A stretch of DNA of 64,000 nt, from assembly GCF_009363095.1 (NCBI RefSeq), contig NZ_CP045295.1, positions 6,167,001-6,231,000 of the forward strand. Direction: 5' to 3'. The DNA comes from Paenibacillus cellulositrophicus. GTDB lineage: Bacteria; Bacillota; Bacilli; Paenibacillales; Paenibacillaceae. Below, one piece after another: positions 51,235 through 60,571 of this stretch (positions are counted from its first letter, which is position 1; every line of letters starts with the position of its first letter). The position numbers and the translations under genes are program-made. The notes beneath the pieces were generated by a model. That model ran no database searches, was not told the DNA's origin, and was given only the letters and a program-made list of their open reading frames with translations.

Positions 51235-52374
51235 ATGAAGAAATTAAGCGTTCTCGGCTCTACCGGCTCGATCGGCACGCAGACGCTGGATGTCGTATCG
51301 AAGCATCCGGAGCATTTTCAAATCGAAGGGCTTGCGGCCGGGTCGAACGTGGAGCTGCTGCTTCGGCAGGTTCATCAGTTCAGACCGAAGAAGGTTTCGG
51401 TCGCGACCAAAGAATTGGCTGAACAGGTGAAGACGCAGGTTTCGCTAGGTACGGAAATTTTCTATGGAAATGAAGGGCTGGTGGAGGTAGCGGCCGGCAC
51501 GGACGCCGATACGGTAGTAACGGCAGTGGTAGGCAGCATGGGGCTCCATTCCACGCTGGCGGCGATCGAAGCCGGGAAGCACATTGGACTGGCCAACAAG
51601 GAGACGCTTGTAACCGCAGGACATCTTGTCACTGAGGCCATTAAGCGAAAAGGCGTGAATATGCTGCCGATCGACAGTGAGCACTCGGCTATATTTCAAT
51701 GCCTGAACGGTGAACGCCGCGATGACCTGGCCGGCATCACGCTGACCGCTTCCGGCGGTTCGTTCCGGGATTTGACCCGGGAGCAGCTCCAATCGGTGAC
51801 GGTGGAGGATGCCTTGAAGCATCCCAACTGGTCGATGGGGGCGAAAATCACCATCGATTCGGCGACGATGGTCAACAAGGGGCTGGAAGTGATTGAAGCC
51901 CATTGGCTGTTCGGCCTACCGTATGAGCAGATCCACGTGCTGCTTCACCCCGAGAGCATCATTCATTCTTTCGTGGAGTTCCGCGATACGAGTATCATCG
52001 CCCAGCTGGGCAATCCGGACATGCGCGTACCGATCCAGTACGCACTGACCTACCCGGAACGCTGGGATTCGCCTGCCAAACGGCTGTCGCTGGCCGATGT
52101 GGGCAAGCTGCATTTTAGAGAAATGGACATGGAGCGGTTCCCTTGTTTAAGACTTGCCTTTGAATGTGGTAAAATGGGTGGTACAGCAACCACCGCTTTT
52201 AACGCAGCCAACGAAGTGGCGGTAGGCCGGTTTCTAAACAGGGAGATTTCGTTTTTACAAATAGAGGATATTATTGAGGAAGTGCTTGACCGGCACGCCA
52301 ACATTTCGAATCCGCAGCTGGCGGACATTGAGGAGTGCGACCGGAACACGCGGCTGCTTGCTGCCAAGTTGTAA
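51235..52374 (+). CDS. dxr: 1-deoxy-D-xylulose 5-phosphate reductoisomerase
   Basis: 379 residues. The NADPH loop is GSTGSIGTQTLDVV (about 8-21). The catalytic region has NKETLV, MLPIDSEHSAIFQCL and SGGSFRDL with the metal ligands, then HPNWSMGAKITIDSATM. It makes 2-C-methyl-D-erythritol 4-phosphate in the non-mevalonate isoprenoid pathway, feeding UppS. A 216-base gap follows. Confidence 0.97.
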   Translation: MKKLSVLGSTGSIGTQTLDVVSKHPEHFQIEGLAAGSNVELLLRQVHQFRPKKVSVATKELAEQVKTQVSLGTEIFYGNEGLVEVAAGTDADTVVTAVVGSMGLHSTLAAIEAGKHIGLANKETLVTAGHLVTEAIKRKGVNMLPIDSEHSAIFQCLNGERRDDLAGITLTASGGSFRDLTREQLQSVTVEDALKHPNWSMGAKITIDSATMVNKGLEVIEAHWLFGLPYEQIHVLLHPESIIHSFVEFRDTSIIAQLGNPDMRVPIQYALTYPERWDSPAKRLSLADVGKLHFREMDMERFPCLRLAFECGKMGGTATTAFNAANEVAVGRFLNREISFLQIEDIIEEVLDRHANISNPQLADIEECDRNTRLLAAKL

Positions 52375-52433
52375 GCGGGCACGCAAGCGGCATAACAATA
52401 CATCACTCTACTCCCCTGATTTTAAAAAATGAC

Positions 52434-52483
52434 GAGAATGTGATTCTCTTGTGCGGGACCGGAGAATAATGATAATCTATATA
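52434..52483 (+). promoter_or_regulatory. Candidate promoter with Fur-like sequence before rseP
   Basis: GAGAAT-GTG-ATTCTC at 52434-52448 is a perfect inverted repeat. TTGTGC (52449-52454), 16 bases, GATAAT (52471-52476) could be a weak sigma-A promoter. The stretch 52465-52483 matches 15 of 19 bases of the Fur-box consensus as I recall it. All three are suggestive only. Confidence 0.35.
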
Positions 52484-52590
52484 GACTGAATTAAAGACGA
52501 GCTTCTTTTCGCGCTGTGGGCTTTAATCCATCTGATGATATAGATGCGACAGAAACTTCGGTCTCAGACAAATTAAGGGGGATGCGACGC

Positions 52591-53862
52591 TTGGAAATGG
52601 TGCAGGTAGTATTTTTGACGGTACTCATGTTTTTCGTCATCGTGACGGTGCATGAATGGGGCCATTTTTACTTTGCCAGACGCGCCGGCATACTGGTACG
52701 GGAATTTGCGATCGGTTTCGGTCCGAAACTGTTTTCTTATAAACGGAATGAAACGCAGTTTACGCTGCGGCTGCTGCCTTTTGGCGGTTATGCCCGGATG
52801 GCGGGGGAAGATCCTGAAATCGTGGAAATTCACCCCGGCCAGACCATCGCGGTACGCGTCAGCGGCGGCGAAGTCAAGAAGATATATCTGGATCAGCTGG
52901 ACAACCGAAAGAACGTCATCCGCGGGGAAGTGGAATTCATCGATATGGTCGATGATTTGAAGGTCCGCCTGAACGTGGACGGCGAGAGCCAGCAGTATCC
53001 GATTTATCCGAAGGCGATGCTGGTCGCCAAATCCCATGAGACGCAAATAGCCCCGAGAGACCGCCAGTTTGCCAGCAAGACGGTGGGGCAGCGCGCGCTT
53101 TCGATTTTTGCGGGGCCGCTGATGAACTTTATTCTGGCCTTCGTACTCTTCGGGGTCCATCTGCAGATGGCGGGGATTCCGCTGGAAAATCCGACGTACG
53201 TGCAGATCGGCGACATCTCCAAAGGAATGCCTGCCTATGAAGCGAACCTGAAGAAGGGCGACATCATCGAATCGATCGATGGCGTGCAGATCGGCGCGGA
53301 TTATCAGAAAATGATCGATCTGACCTCCAAATCCAAGGACAAGCCGATGAAATGGACGATCCGCCGGGGAGACGAGGTATTTAATGTAACGCTGACACCT
53401 CGTGCAATGGAAGGCCAGGAAGGCGGCAAGGTAGGCATTACGCCGCAGCTGCCAAGCCGCAAAGCGTCGATCGGCGAAACGTTCAGCGGAGCGGGAGTCG
53501 CGATGGTCGATACGACCAAGATCATTTTCCAGGGCTTCGGCCAGCTGATCAAGCAGTTTAACATGGACGATCTGGGCGGACCTGTCCGGACGTTCGAAGT
53601 AACGGGCCAGATCGCGAAGCAGGGCATCGTGCAGCTGACGTATTGGGCGGCGATTCTCAGCCTCTACCTGGGGATCTTCAACCTGCTGCCGATCCCGGCG
53701 ATGGACGGAAGCCGGCTGGTGTTCCTCGGTGTCGAAGCGCTGCGGGGCAAGCCGATCGATCCGAGCCGGGAAGGCATGGTCCATTTTGTGGGCTTCGCCA
53801 TGCTGTTCCTATTAATGATTGCCGTAACCTACAATGATATATTACGATTGATTAACGGATAA
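52591..53862 (+). CDS. rseP: Site-2 metalloprotease RseP/RasP
   Basis: 423 residues, close to the 422 of B. subtilis RasP. The zinc motif HEWGH is at 21-25 in the first membrane helix. A PDZ domain (about 190-270) is followed by the third zinc ligand region NLLPIPAMDGSRL in a C-terminal helix. It cleaves anti-sigma factors and leftover signal peptides in the membrane. TTG 52591 is chosen because AAGGGGGA ends 8 bases before it; upstream in-frame starts at 52516 and 52582 look worse. Confidence 0.94.
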   Translation: MEMVQVVFLTVLMFFVIVTVHEWGHFYFARRAGILVREFAIGFGPKLFSYKRNETQFTLRLLPFGGYARMAGEDPEIVEIHPGQTIAVRVSGGEVKKIYLDQLDNRKNVIRGEVEFIDMVDDLKVRLNVDGESQQYPIYPKAMLVAKSHETQIAPRDRQFASKTVGQRALSIFAGPLMNFILAFVLFGVHLQMAGIPLENPTYVQIGDISKGMPAYEANLKKGDIIESIDGVQIGADYQKMIDLTSKSKDKPMKWTIRRGDEVFNVTLTPRAMEGQEGGKVGITPQLPSRKASIGETFSGAGVAMVDTTKIIFQGFGQLIKQFNMDDLGGPVRTFEVTGQIAKQGIVQLTYWAAILSLYLGIFNLLPIPAMDGSRLVFLGVEALRGKPIDPSREGMVHFVGFAMLFLLMIAVTYNDILRLING

Positions 53863-53914
53863 CTAATGATGTCCCCGGCTAGAACGGGGTGAACTTGGGA
53901 GGAAGTCCATTTTT

Positions 53915-55363
53915 ATGTCAAACGATAAACAATTTGTGACGGAGATTACGCCGCAGGGAGAAGATTTCTCCCGCTGGTATATTGATGTAATCAAGAAAGC
54001 CGATCTGATGGATTATTCGCCGGTTCGCGGCTGCATCGTCTTCCGTCCGGACGGCTACGAAATCTGGGAGCACATCCAGCGTGATCTGGACCGCCGTTTC
54101 AAGGAAACGGGTCATCGCAACGCCTATTTTCCGCTCTTTATTCCGGAGAGCTTTTTCCAGAAAGAAAAAGAGCATGTCGAGGGCTTTAATCCCGAGCTTC
54201 CTTGGGTGACTGAGGCAGGCGGAGACAAGCTGGAGGAGCGTCTGGCGATCCGTCCGACGTCGGAGACGATGTTTGGGCACATGTACGCCAAATGGATCCA
54301 ATCCTACCGCGACCTGCCGGTGCTCATTAACCAGTGGGCCAACGTCGTCCGCTGGGAGAAGCGCACGCTGCCGTTCCTCCGCACGAGCGAGTTTTTGTGG
54401 CAGGAAGGCCATACCGCTCATGAGACGGAAGAAGAAGCACGCGAAGAAACGATGAAGATGCTGGAAGTGTACCGTCAATTCGTGGAAGAGTTTTTGGCGA
54501 TTCCGGTCATTACCGGCCAGAAGACGCCTTCCGAGAAATTCGCCGGTGCGGTGGAGACGTTCTCCATCGAGGCGATGATGAAGGACGGCCGCGCGGTTCA
54601 GGCGGGAACCTCCCACTACCTGGGCACGAACTTTGCGGTGGCGTTTGACATTCAATACTTAAGCAGAGACAACAAGCAGGAATACGTGCATACGACATCC
54701 TGGGGCACAAGCACGCGCCTGATCGGCTCGATGATTATGGTGCACGGCGATGACCGCGGCCTGGCGCTGCCGCCTAAGGTGGCTCCGACGCAGGTGATCA
54801 TGATTCCGATCGGCCCGCCGAAAACATGGGATGCTGTCGTTGGCCGCACGGACGAGCTGTTCGCCGAGCTGAAGCAGGCAGGCATCCGCGTGCGCGTGGA
54901 CGACCGCAGCGACCTTCGTCCGGGATGGAAATTCAACGAATACGAAATGCGCGGCGTTCCGGTCCGTTTGGAAATCGGTCCACGTGACATGGAGAACGGT
55001 GTCTGCGTGCTCGTCTCCCGGATTACCGGCGAGAAGAAGGTTGTCCAGCAGGCCAACCTGGTCGAAGAAGTTCAGACGATGCTGGATCAGGTCCAGAAGG
55101 AAATGTTTGATCGTGCGAAGCAGTTTATGAACGACCATTTCTATTCGGTGGATACGCTGGAGGAAATGAAGAGCAGCATGGAACAGCAGCGCGGATTTAC
55201 CTTGGCGGGATGGTGCGGTTCGGAAGCCTGCGAGAGCAAGGTGAAGGAAGAGACCGGGGCAACCAGCCGGAACATTCCTTTCGAGCCTGCGGAAGAGAAG
55301 CATACCTGTCTGGTATGCGGGCAGCCTGCCAAGCACACCGTCGTTTTTGCAAGAGCGTATTAA
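53915..55363 (+). CDS. proS: Prolyl-tRNA synthetase, short type without editing domain
   Basis: 482 residues, class II synthetase of the archaeal/eukaryote-like (type 3) group. Motif 2 is RTSEFLWQEGHTAHETEEEA, followed by an anticodon-binding domain. The C-terminal ProRS zinc-like domain ends CLVCGQPAKHTVVFARAY. It has no room for the 180-residue INS editing domain found in the 564-residue B. subtilis enzyme, though it sits in the same genome position. It charges tRNA-Pro. ATG 53915 lies after GGGAGGAAG with a somewhat long spacer. Confidence 0.95.
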   Translation: MSNDKQFVTEITPQGEDFSRWYIDVIKKADLMDYSPVRGCIVFRPDGYEIWEHIQRDLDRRFKETGHRNAYFPLFIPESFFQKEKEHVEGFNPELPWVTEAGGDKLEERLAIRPTSETMFGHMYAKWIQSYRDLPVLINQWANVVRWEKRTLPFLRTSEFLWQEGHTAHETEEEAREETMKMLEVYRQFVEEFLAIPVITGQKTPSEKFAGAVETFSIEAMMKDGRAVQAGTSHYLGTNFAVAFDIQYLSRDNKQEYVHTTSWGTSTRLIGSMIMVHGDDRGLALPPKVAPTQVIMIPIGPPKTWDAVVGRTDELFAELKQAGIRVRVDDRSDLRPGWKFNEYEMRGVPVRLEIGPRDMENGVCVLVSRITGEKKVVQQANLVEEVQTMLDQVQKEMFDRAKQFMNDHFYSVDTLEEMKSSMEQQRGFTLAGWCGSEACESKVKEETGATSRNIPFEPAEEKHTCLVCGQPAKHTVVFARAY

Positions 55364-55559
55364 TACTGCGGCAGCCAAGCTGCGAGTTTGATTCGTTTCC
55401 CGCATAAGCAGGGAAGAACCCGGCGGATCGGTAGAGAGGCCGGATGAAATAATGATGAGGAGCTTCTGCCAGAAATGAGTCGGTGCACGAGATCGAGACA
55501 TTTTTGTGAACAGAGGCTCTTCATGTTTATGGATTAGCGCTTTAAAGGGGGAGGAGAGC

Positions 55560-58500
55560 ATGGAAAACGTGGGGGAAAAGAGAAAACGGTTCGAGCTGCT
55601 GATGAAGCAGGGGGAAATACCGCCCGCGATCGTGGATCCCTATTTTCTGGATGGTCATATCGAACAGGTGGAGATCAGCCGGAGCAATCAGGAATGGAGA
55701 ATCACCATCTGGAAGGAAACCTTGGTCCCCGGTGAGGTGTACCGGACGTTCTGTCTGAGGCTTCAGGAGAAAATGCAGCATATTGCAAAGCTGTCGTTTG
55801 TGTTCAGATATGCAGAAGAAGTAGACCGCAAAGATATCGTCGGCGCATACTGGAACCTTTTCCTGGAGTGGGTTCACCGCGAAATTCCTTCCGTCAACGG
55901 CTGGATGGCCCGGGCTAAGCATGAGCTGGACGGAGAAACCCTGACGGTCACGATGTCCGACAATACGTCGCTGGAGCTGGCGAGAAAGAAGCAGATCGAT
56001 CAGGCGCTCACTCGTTTCTTCGCGCATTACTTCGAGGTTCCTCTCCGCGTCAAAATTCAAGTTGGCGAAATCCAGCGGGAAATGTACGAGGAATTCGAGC
56101 AGAAGAAGCTCGAGGAAGAGCGTGAGGTCATCCAGAAGATGATCACCAGCATGGAGGCGGAGACGCGCGCCGCTGAGGGTGACGATGAGGAAGTCTTTCT
56201 TCAGGTCGGTTACGATATCAAGGAGCAGCCGGTTCCGATTCAGGAAATCCAGGACGAAGAGAAGAAAATTACGGTTCAGGGCACGATTTTTGGCCTGGAC
56301 CGTAAAGAGCTGCGCAACGGCAGCACGCTGTTCATGTTTAACCTGACGGACTTTACGGATTCCCTGCAGATGAAAATGTTCGCCAAGACGAAGGAAGACG
56401 TCAAAGTTCTGAGCCTGCTCGCCAACGGCAAATGGGTGAAAGCCCGCGGACGCGTCGAGATGGACCGCTTTATGACGATTCCCGAGCTGGTCATGATTCC
56501 TTCGGATTTGATCGAAGTCCAGGCGCCGCCTACCCGCAAGGATAATGCTCCGGAGAAGCGGGTGGAGTTCCATTTGCATACAACGATGAGCACAATGGAC
56601 GCCGTGACGCCAATCGACCAGTATATCAAGACAGCCGCCAAGTGGGGCCACAAAGCGATTGCCGTGTCCGATCACGGTGGCGTGCAGTGTTATCCCGAAG
56701 CGGCGAAAGCCGCGAAGAAAAACGGGATCAAGATGATTTACGGCGTCGAGGCCAATGTGGTGAACGATTCCGTTCCGGTCGTCATGCAGCCGAAGCCGAT
56801 GGACTTGAAGTCTGCGACTTACATCGTATTCGATATCGAGACCACCGGCCTGTCGATCACGAACAACAAAATCATCGAGCTTGCGGCCGTCAAAATGCAT
56901 GAAGGCAAGGAAGTCGACCGTTACGCTACGTTTGTCAACCCGCATGAAAAAATACCGTATCACATCCAGCAGCTGACCAACATTAACGACGAGATGGTCA
57001 AGGATGCGCCGGAGCTTGATCCCGTCATCCAGGACTTCGTCAAGTTTGTCGGTGACGGCGTACTTGTGGCTCACAACGCACGGTTCGACGTGGGCTTCAT
57101 CCAGGCTGCCCTGAAGGGGCTCGGCATGCCAGAACTGGACAACCCGGCGCTGGATACGCTGGAGCTGGCCAGATTGCTTCACCCGACGATGAAAAACCAC
57201 CGCCTCAACACGTTGGCGGATAAGTATAAAGTGGCGCTGGAAAGCCACCACCGGGCGATTGACGATACGATTGCCCTCGCCGGCATTCTGGACGGACTGC
57301 TCGCCGATGCCGAGAAGATCAAAGGGCTGACCCGCCTGGAACGCCTGAACGATTACGTCGGCAAGGATCTGTCCAATTCTCGTCCGTTCCACTGCGGAAT
57401 CTACGCGCTGAACCCGATCGGCAAGAAAAACTTGTACAAGCTGGTGTCGATGTCGCACACCGAATATTTCAAACGGGTGCCATGCATCCCGAAATCGAAG
57501 CTGGAGGAGATGCGCGAAGGGCTGCTGGTCATCTCCGGCTGCGAGAAGGGCGAGTTCTTCGAAACCGTGCTGAACAAGACGGTGGAGGAGGCGACCGAGG
57601 TGGCGGAGTTCTATGATATTTTGGAAATTCAACCGCTGACGATGTACATGCACCTTGTAGATAAAGGGCTCGTCGGAAGCACAATTGAGCTGAAGAACGC
57701 CATCAAGACGGTGTGCGAGATCGGGGAAAAGCTGAACAAGCCCGTGATTGCCACCGGCAATGTGCACTATCTGGAGCCGCGGGACAAGCTGTTCCGGGAC
57801 ATTACGATACACGGCATTACAGGCTTCAGCCCGCTGAAGGATATCCGCAAGCCGGATGCCCATTTCCGGACGACGGAAGAGATGCTGGAGGAATTCGAGT
57901 TCCTTGGTCCGGAGAAGGCGATGGAAGTGGTTGTGAAGAATACCAACGATCTGGCCGACCGTTTTGAGGAATACGAGCTGTTCCCGGACAAGCTGTTTAC
58001 GCCGATTATCGAGGGGGCGGATGAGGAAATCCGCAACACTTGCTATGCAACGGCGCGGTCGATTTATGGCGAAGACCTGCCGGAAGTTGTCGTCGCACGG
58101 CTGGAGAAGGAACTGGAGCCGATTATCAAATACGGCTTCTCCGCCAACTATCTCATTTCCGAGCGGCTGGTGAAAAAGTCGAACCAGGACGGCTACCTTG
58201 TCGGTTCGCGGGGTTCCGTCGGATCGTCTGTCGTCGCGACCTTCCTCGGCATTTCCGAGGTTAACCCGCTGCCCGCGCATTATATTTGCAAAAATCCGGA
58301 ATGCAAGCACAGCGAATGGTTCCTGGACGGCAGCGTGCCGAGCGGATTTGACCTTCCGGACAAGCAATGCCCGAACTGCGGCCAAATGCTGAAGGGCGAA
58401 GGTCAGGATATCCCGTTCGAGACGTTCCTTGGCTTTAAGGGCGACAAGGTTCCCGATATCGACTTGAACTTTTCCGGGGAATATCAGCCGACGGCACACA

Positions 58501-59876
58501 ACTATACAAAAGAGATTTTTGGCGAAAAATGTGTGTTCCGTGCAGGAACGATAGGTACCGTGGCGGAAAAAACGGCATTCGGTTATACAAAGAAATACGA
58601 AGAGGAGTACCATAAAAAGTGGCGCGGAGCGGAGCTGAACCGGCTCGCCGCCGGATGCACCGGCGTCAAGCGGAGCACGGGCCAGCACCCGGGCGGCATC
58701 GTCGTTGTCCCTGATTACATGGAAGTGGAAGACATCACGCCGGTTCAATTCCCGGCTGACGATACGAACGCGGAATGGAAGACGACCCACTTCGATTATC
58801 ACGCCTTCGACGCGAACCTGCTCAAGCTCGATATCCTGGGGCACGATGATCCGACCATGATGCGGATGCTGCAGGATTTAACAGGGGTCGATCCGACGAC
58901 GATTCCGATGAACGATCCGAAGGTCATGAGCATGTTCAACTCAACGGAGGCGCTCGGGGTAAGGCCCGAACAAATCCGGACACCGGTGGCCACCTACGGC
59001 GTGCCGGAGATGGGGACGAAGTTCGTCCGCCAGATGCTGATTGAGTCGAAGCCATCCTCCTTTGCCGACTTGCTGCAAATCTCGGGCCTGTCCCACGGAA
59101 CAGGCGTATGGCTCGGCAATGCGCAGGAACTCATCAAGAACGGCACCTGTAACATCAAAACGGTAATCGGCTGCCGTGACGACATCATGCTGTTCCTGAT
59201 TTACAAAGCTGGCATGGATGCGAGCCTGGCGTTTAAAATTACGGAAAGCGTGCGTAAGGGCAAGGGCTTGACGCCAGAGTGGATCGAGGAGATGAACCGG
59301 TGCAAGGTGCCGCAGTGGTATATCGATTCCTGTCTCAAAATCCAGTACATGTTCCCGAAAGCGCACGCCGCTGCATATGTTATCTCTGCGGTGCGCACGG
59401 CTTACTTCAAGCTGTACCATCCGATCGAATATTATGCCACTTACTTCTCGGTCCGGGCAGAAGACTTCGATATCGAGCTGTGCTGCCAGGGCTATGAGGC
59501 CATCTACCGGCAAATCGAAGAGATCGAGCAGAAGGGCTTCCAGGCGACGACCAAGGAAAAAAGCATGCTCTCGATCCTCGAGATGGCGCTGGAAATGACC
59601 GCACGCGGCTTTACGTTCAAGCCGATCGATCTGTACCGTTCCGATGCGACCCGGTTTACGGTGGACGGAGAATCGCTGATTCCACCGTTCTCGGCGCTGG
59701 CCGGTATCGGGGATAACGCGGCCAAGAACATCGCCGCCGCCCGTGAATACGGGGAGTTTCTCTCCATTGAGGATTTCCAGCAGAAATCCAAAGCGAGCAA
59801 GACGATCATCGAACTGCTCACGGGTATGGGCTGCTTCAGGGGGCTTCCGGAGAGCAACCAGCTTTCGTTATTTTAA
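55560..59876 (+). CDS. polC: DNA polymerase III alpha subunit, PolC type
   Basis: 1438 residues (B. subtilis: 1437). N-terminal domain I (1-230) is followed by an OB fold (about 235-325) and a PHP domain starting EFHLHTTMSTMDAVTP (His338). The inserted 3'-5' proofreading exonuclease has DIETTGLS at 425-432. PHP continues, then the polymerase core with catalytic DIDLNF (Asp966 and Asp968), and fingers and C-terminal domains including GMGCFRGLPESNQLSLF, whose last part is the clamp-binding QLSLF. ATG 55560 follows GGGGGAGGAGAGC. A 195-base gap without a clear terminator follows. Confidence 0.98.
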   Translation: MENVGEKRKRFELLMKQGEIPPAIVDPYFLDGHIEQVEISRSNQEWRITIWKETLVPGEVYRTFCLRLQEKMQHIAKLSFVFRYAEEVDRKDIVGAYWNLFLEWVHREIPSVNGWMARAKHELDGETLTVTMSDNTSLELARKKQIDQALTRFFAHYFEVPLRVKIQVGEIQREMYEEFEQKKLEEEREVIQKMITSMEAETRAAEGDDEEVFLQVGYDIKEQPVPIQEIQDEEKKITVQGTIFGLDRKELRNGSTLFMFNLTDFTDSLQMKMFAKTKEDVKVLSLLANGKWVKARGRVEMDRFMTIPELVMIPSDLIEVQAPPTRKDNAPEKRVEFHLHTTMSTMDAVTPIDQYIKTAAKWGHKAIAVSDHGGVQCYPEAAKAAKKNGIKMIYGVEANVVNDSVPVVMQPKPMDLKSATYIVFDIETTGLSITNNKIIELAAVKMHEGKEVDRYATFVNPHEKIPYHIQQLTNINDEMVKDAPELDPVIQDFVKFVGDGVLVAHNARFDVGFIQAALKGLGMPELDNPALDTLELARLLHPTMKNHRLNTLADKYKVALESHHRAIDDTIALAGILDGLLADAEKIKGLTRLERLNDYVGKDLSNSRPFHCGIYALNPIGKKNLYKLVSMSHTEYFKRVPCIPKSKLEEMREGLLVISGCEKGEFFETVLNKTVEEATEVAEFYDILEIQPLTMYMHLVDKGLVGSTIELKNAIKTVCEIGEKLNKPVIATGNVHYLEPRDKLFRDITIHGITGFSPLKDIRKPDAHFRTTEEMLEEFEFLGPEKAMEVVVKNTNDLADRFEEYELFPDKLFTPIIEGADEEIRNTCYATARSIYGEDLPEVVVARLEKELEPIIKYGFSANYLISERLVKKSNQDGYLVGSRGSVGSSVVATFLGISEVNPLPAHYICKNPECKHSEWFLDGSVPSGFDLPDKQCPNCGQMLKGEGQDIPFETFLGFKGDKVPDIDLNFSGEYQPTAHNYTKEIFGEKCVFRAGTIGTVAEKTAFGYTKKYEEEYHKKWRGAELNRLAAGCTGVKRSTGQHPGGIVVVPDYMEVEDITPVQFPADDTNAEWKTTHFDYHAFDANLLKLDILGHDDPTMMRMLQDLTGVDPTTIPMNDPKVMSMFNSTEALGVRPEQIRTPVATYGVPEMGTKFVRQMLIESKPSSFADLLQISGLSHGTGVWLGNAQELIKNGTCNIKTVIGCRDDIMLFLIYKAGMDASLAFKITESVRKGKGLTPEWIEEMNRCKVPQWYIDSCLKIQYMFPKAHAAAYVISAVRTAYFKLYHPIEYYATYFSVRAEDFDIELCCQGYEAIYRQIEEIEQKGFQATTKEKSMLSILEMALEMTARGFTFKPIDLYRSDATRFTVDGESLIPPFSALAGIGDNAAKNIAAAREYGEFLSIEDFQQKSKASKTIIELLTGMGCFRGLPESNQLSLF

Positions 59877-59939
59877 TTCCGTCTTTTGCGTGCAACGCCC
59901 TAACCCCTTGCTGCACAAGGTTTAGTCAAGGCATCATAC

Positions 59940-59968
59940 TTGTCAGTACTGCCAGACTATGTTATAAT
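59940..59968 (+). promoter_or_regulatory. Sigma-A promoter of the rimP-nusA-infB operon
   Basis: TTGTCA (59940-59945), 17 bases, TATAAT (59963-59968), the best promoter in the window. Predicted start near 59975. Confidence 0.88.
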
Positions 59969-60002
59969 TTTTTTGGTAATCATGTAGATAAAACCGTTGT
60001 TT

Positions 60003-60026
60003 AAAGAGTGGGGCGACCCACTCTTT
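60003..60026 (+). promoter_or_regulatory. Leader hairpin of the nusA operon
   Basis: AAAGAGTGGG pairs perfectly with CCCACTCTTT, ten base pairs closed by a GCGA (GNRA) tetraloop. No T run follows, so it is a leader RNA element rather than a terminator. It lies about 28 bases from the predicted 5' end. Confidence 0.7.
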
Positions 60027-60071
60027 ACTCTTTGGTATATAGGATATTTGAAGCCTTGGAGGTTATAATCT

Positions 60072-60533
60072 TTGAGCACACCGAAGATCAAAGGAATTGT
60101 GGAACAAATGGTACAGCCCTATTTGGATGAGCATAACTTCGAGCTTGTCGACATCGATTACGTGAAGGAAGGCAGCAACTACTTTCTTCGCGTCTTTGTT
60201 GACAAGGAAGGCGGCATCGACATTGATGACTGCGGGATGATCAGCGAGTATCTGAGCGGGAAGCTGGACGAGAACGATCCGATTCCCGAAGCTTACTTTC
60301 TGGAAGTCTCCTCCCCTGGCGCCGAACGTCCGCTCAAGAAGAAGGAAGACGTAGCCAAAGCCGTCGGCAAAGATGTTTTTGTAACGGTTTACGAGCAGGT
60401 AGAAGGCCAGAAGGAATTTGAAGGCCGGCTTCTTTCGTTCGAGGACGACGTTCTTGTCATTTCTGCGGGCAAGAAGGAATACAGCATCCCGTATGCAAAA
60501 GTTGCCAGCGCCAGACTGGCGATTATTTTTTAA
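60072..60533 (+). CDS. rimP: Ribosome maturation factor RimP
   Basis: 153 residues. The N-domain has VDIDYVKEGSNYFLRVFVDKEGGIDIDDC (residues about 23-51) and the C-domain VSSPGAERPLKKKED, family signatures. It assists 30S subunit assembly. The start is TTG 60072 after TGGAGGTTATAATC. nusA begins 38 bases after the stop. Confidence 0.95.
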   Translation: MSTPKIKGIVEQMVQPYLDEHNFELVDIDYVKEGSNYFLRVFVDKEGGIDIDDCGMISEYLSGKLDENDPIPEAYFLEVSSPGAERPLKKKEDVAKAVGKDVFVTVYEQVEGQKEFEGRLLSFEDDVLVISAGKKEYSIPYAKVASARLAIIF

Positions 60534-60571
60534 ATACAAGGCTGCACTTTGAAAGGGGGAATTGATTTCCA

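Noticed and set aside
53863..53914. T-box leader for proS
   Set aside because: Only 52 bases separate rseP and proS, too little for a T-box.
55542..58844. 1100-codon minus-strand open frame opposite polC
   Set aside because: The true polC fits family length and motifs exactly; the frame is a shadow created by codon bias.
59881..59935. Terminator after polC
   Set aside because: CCTTG/CAAGG pairing is short and has no T run.
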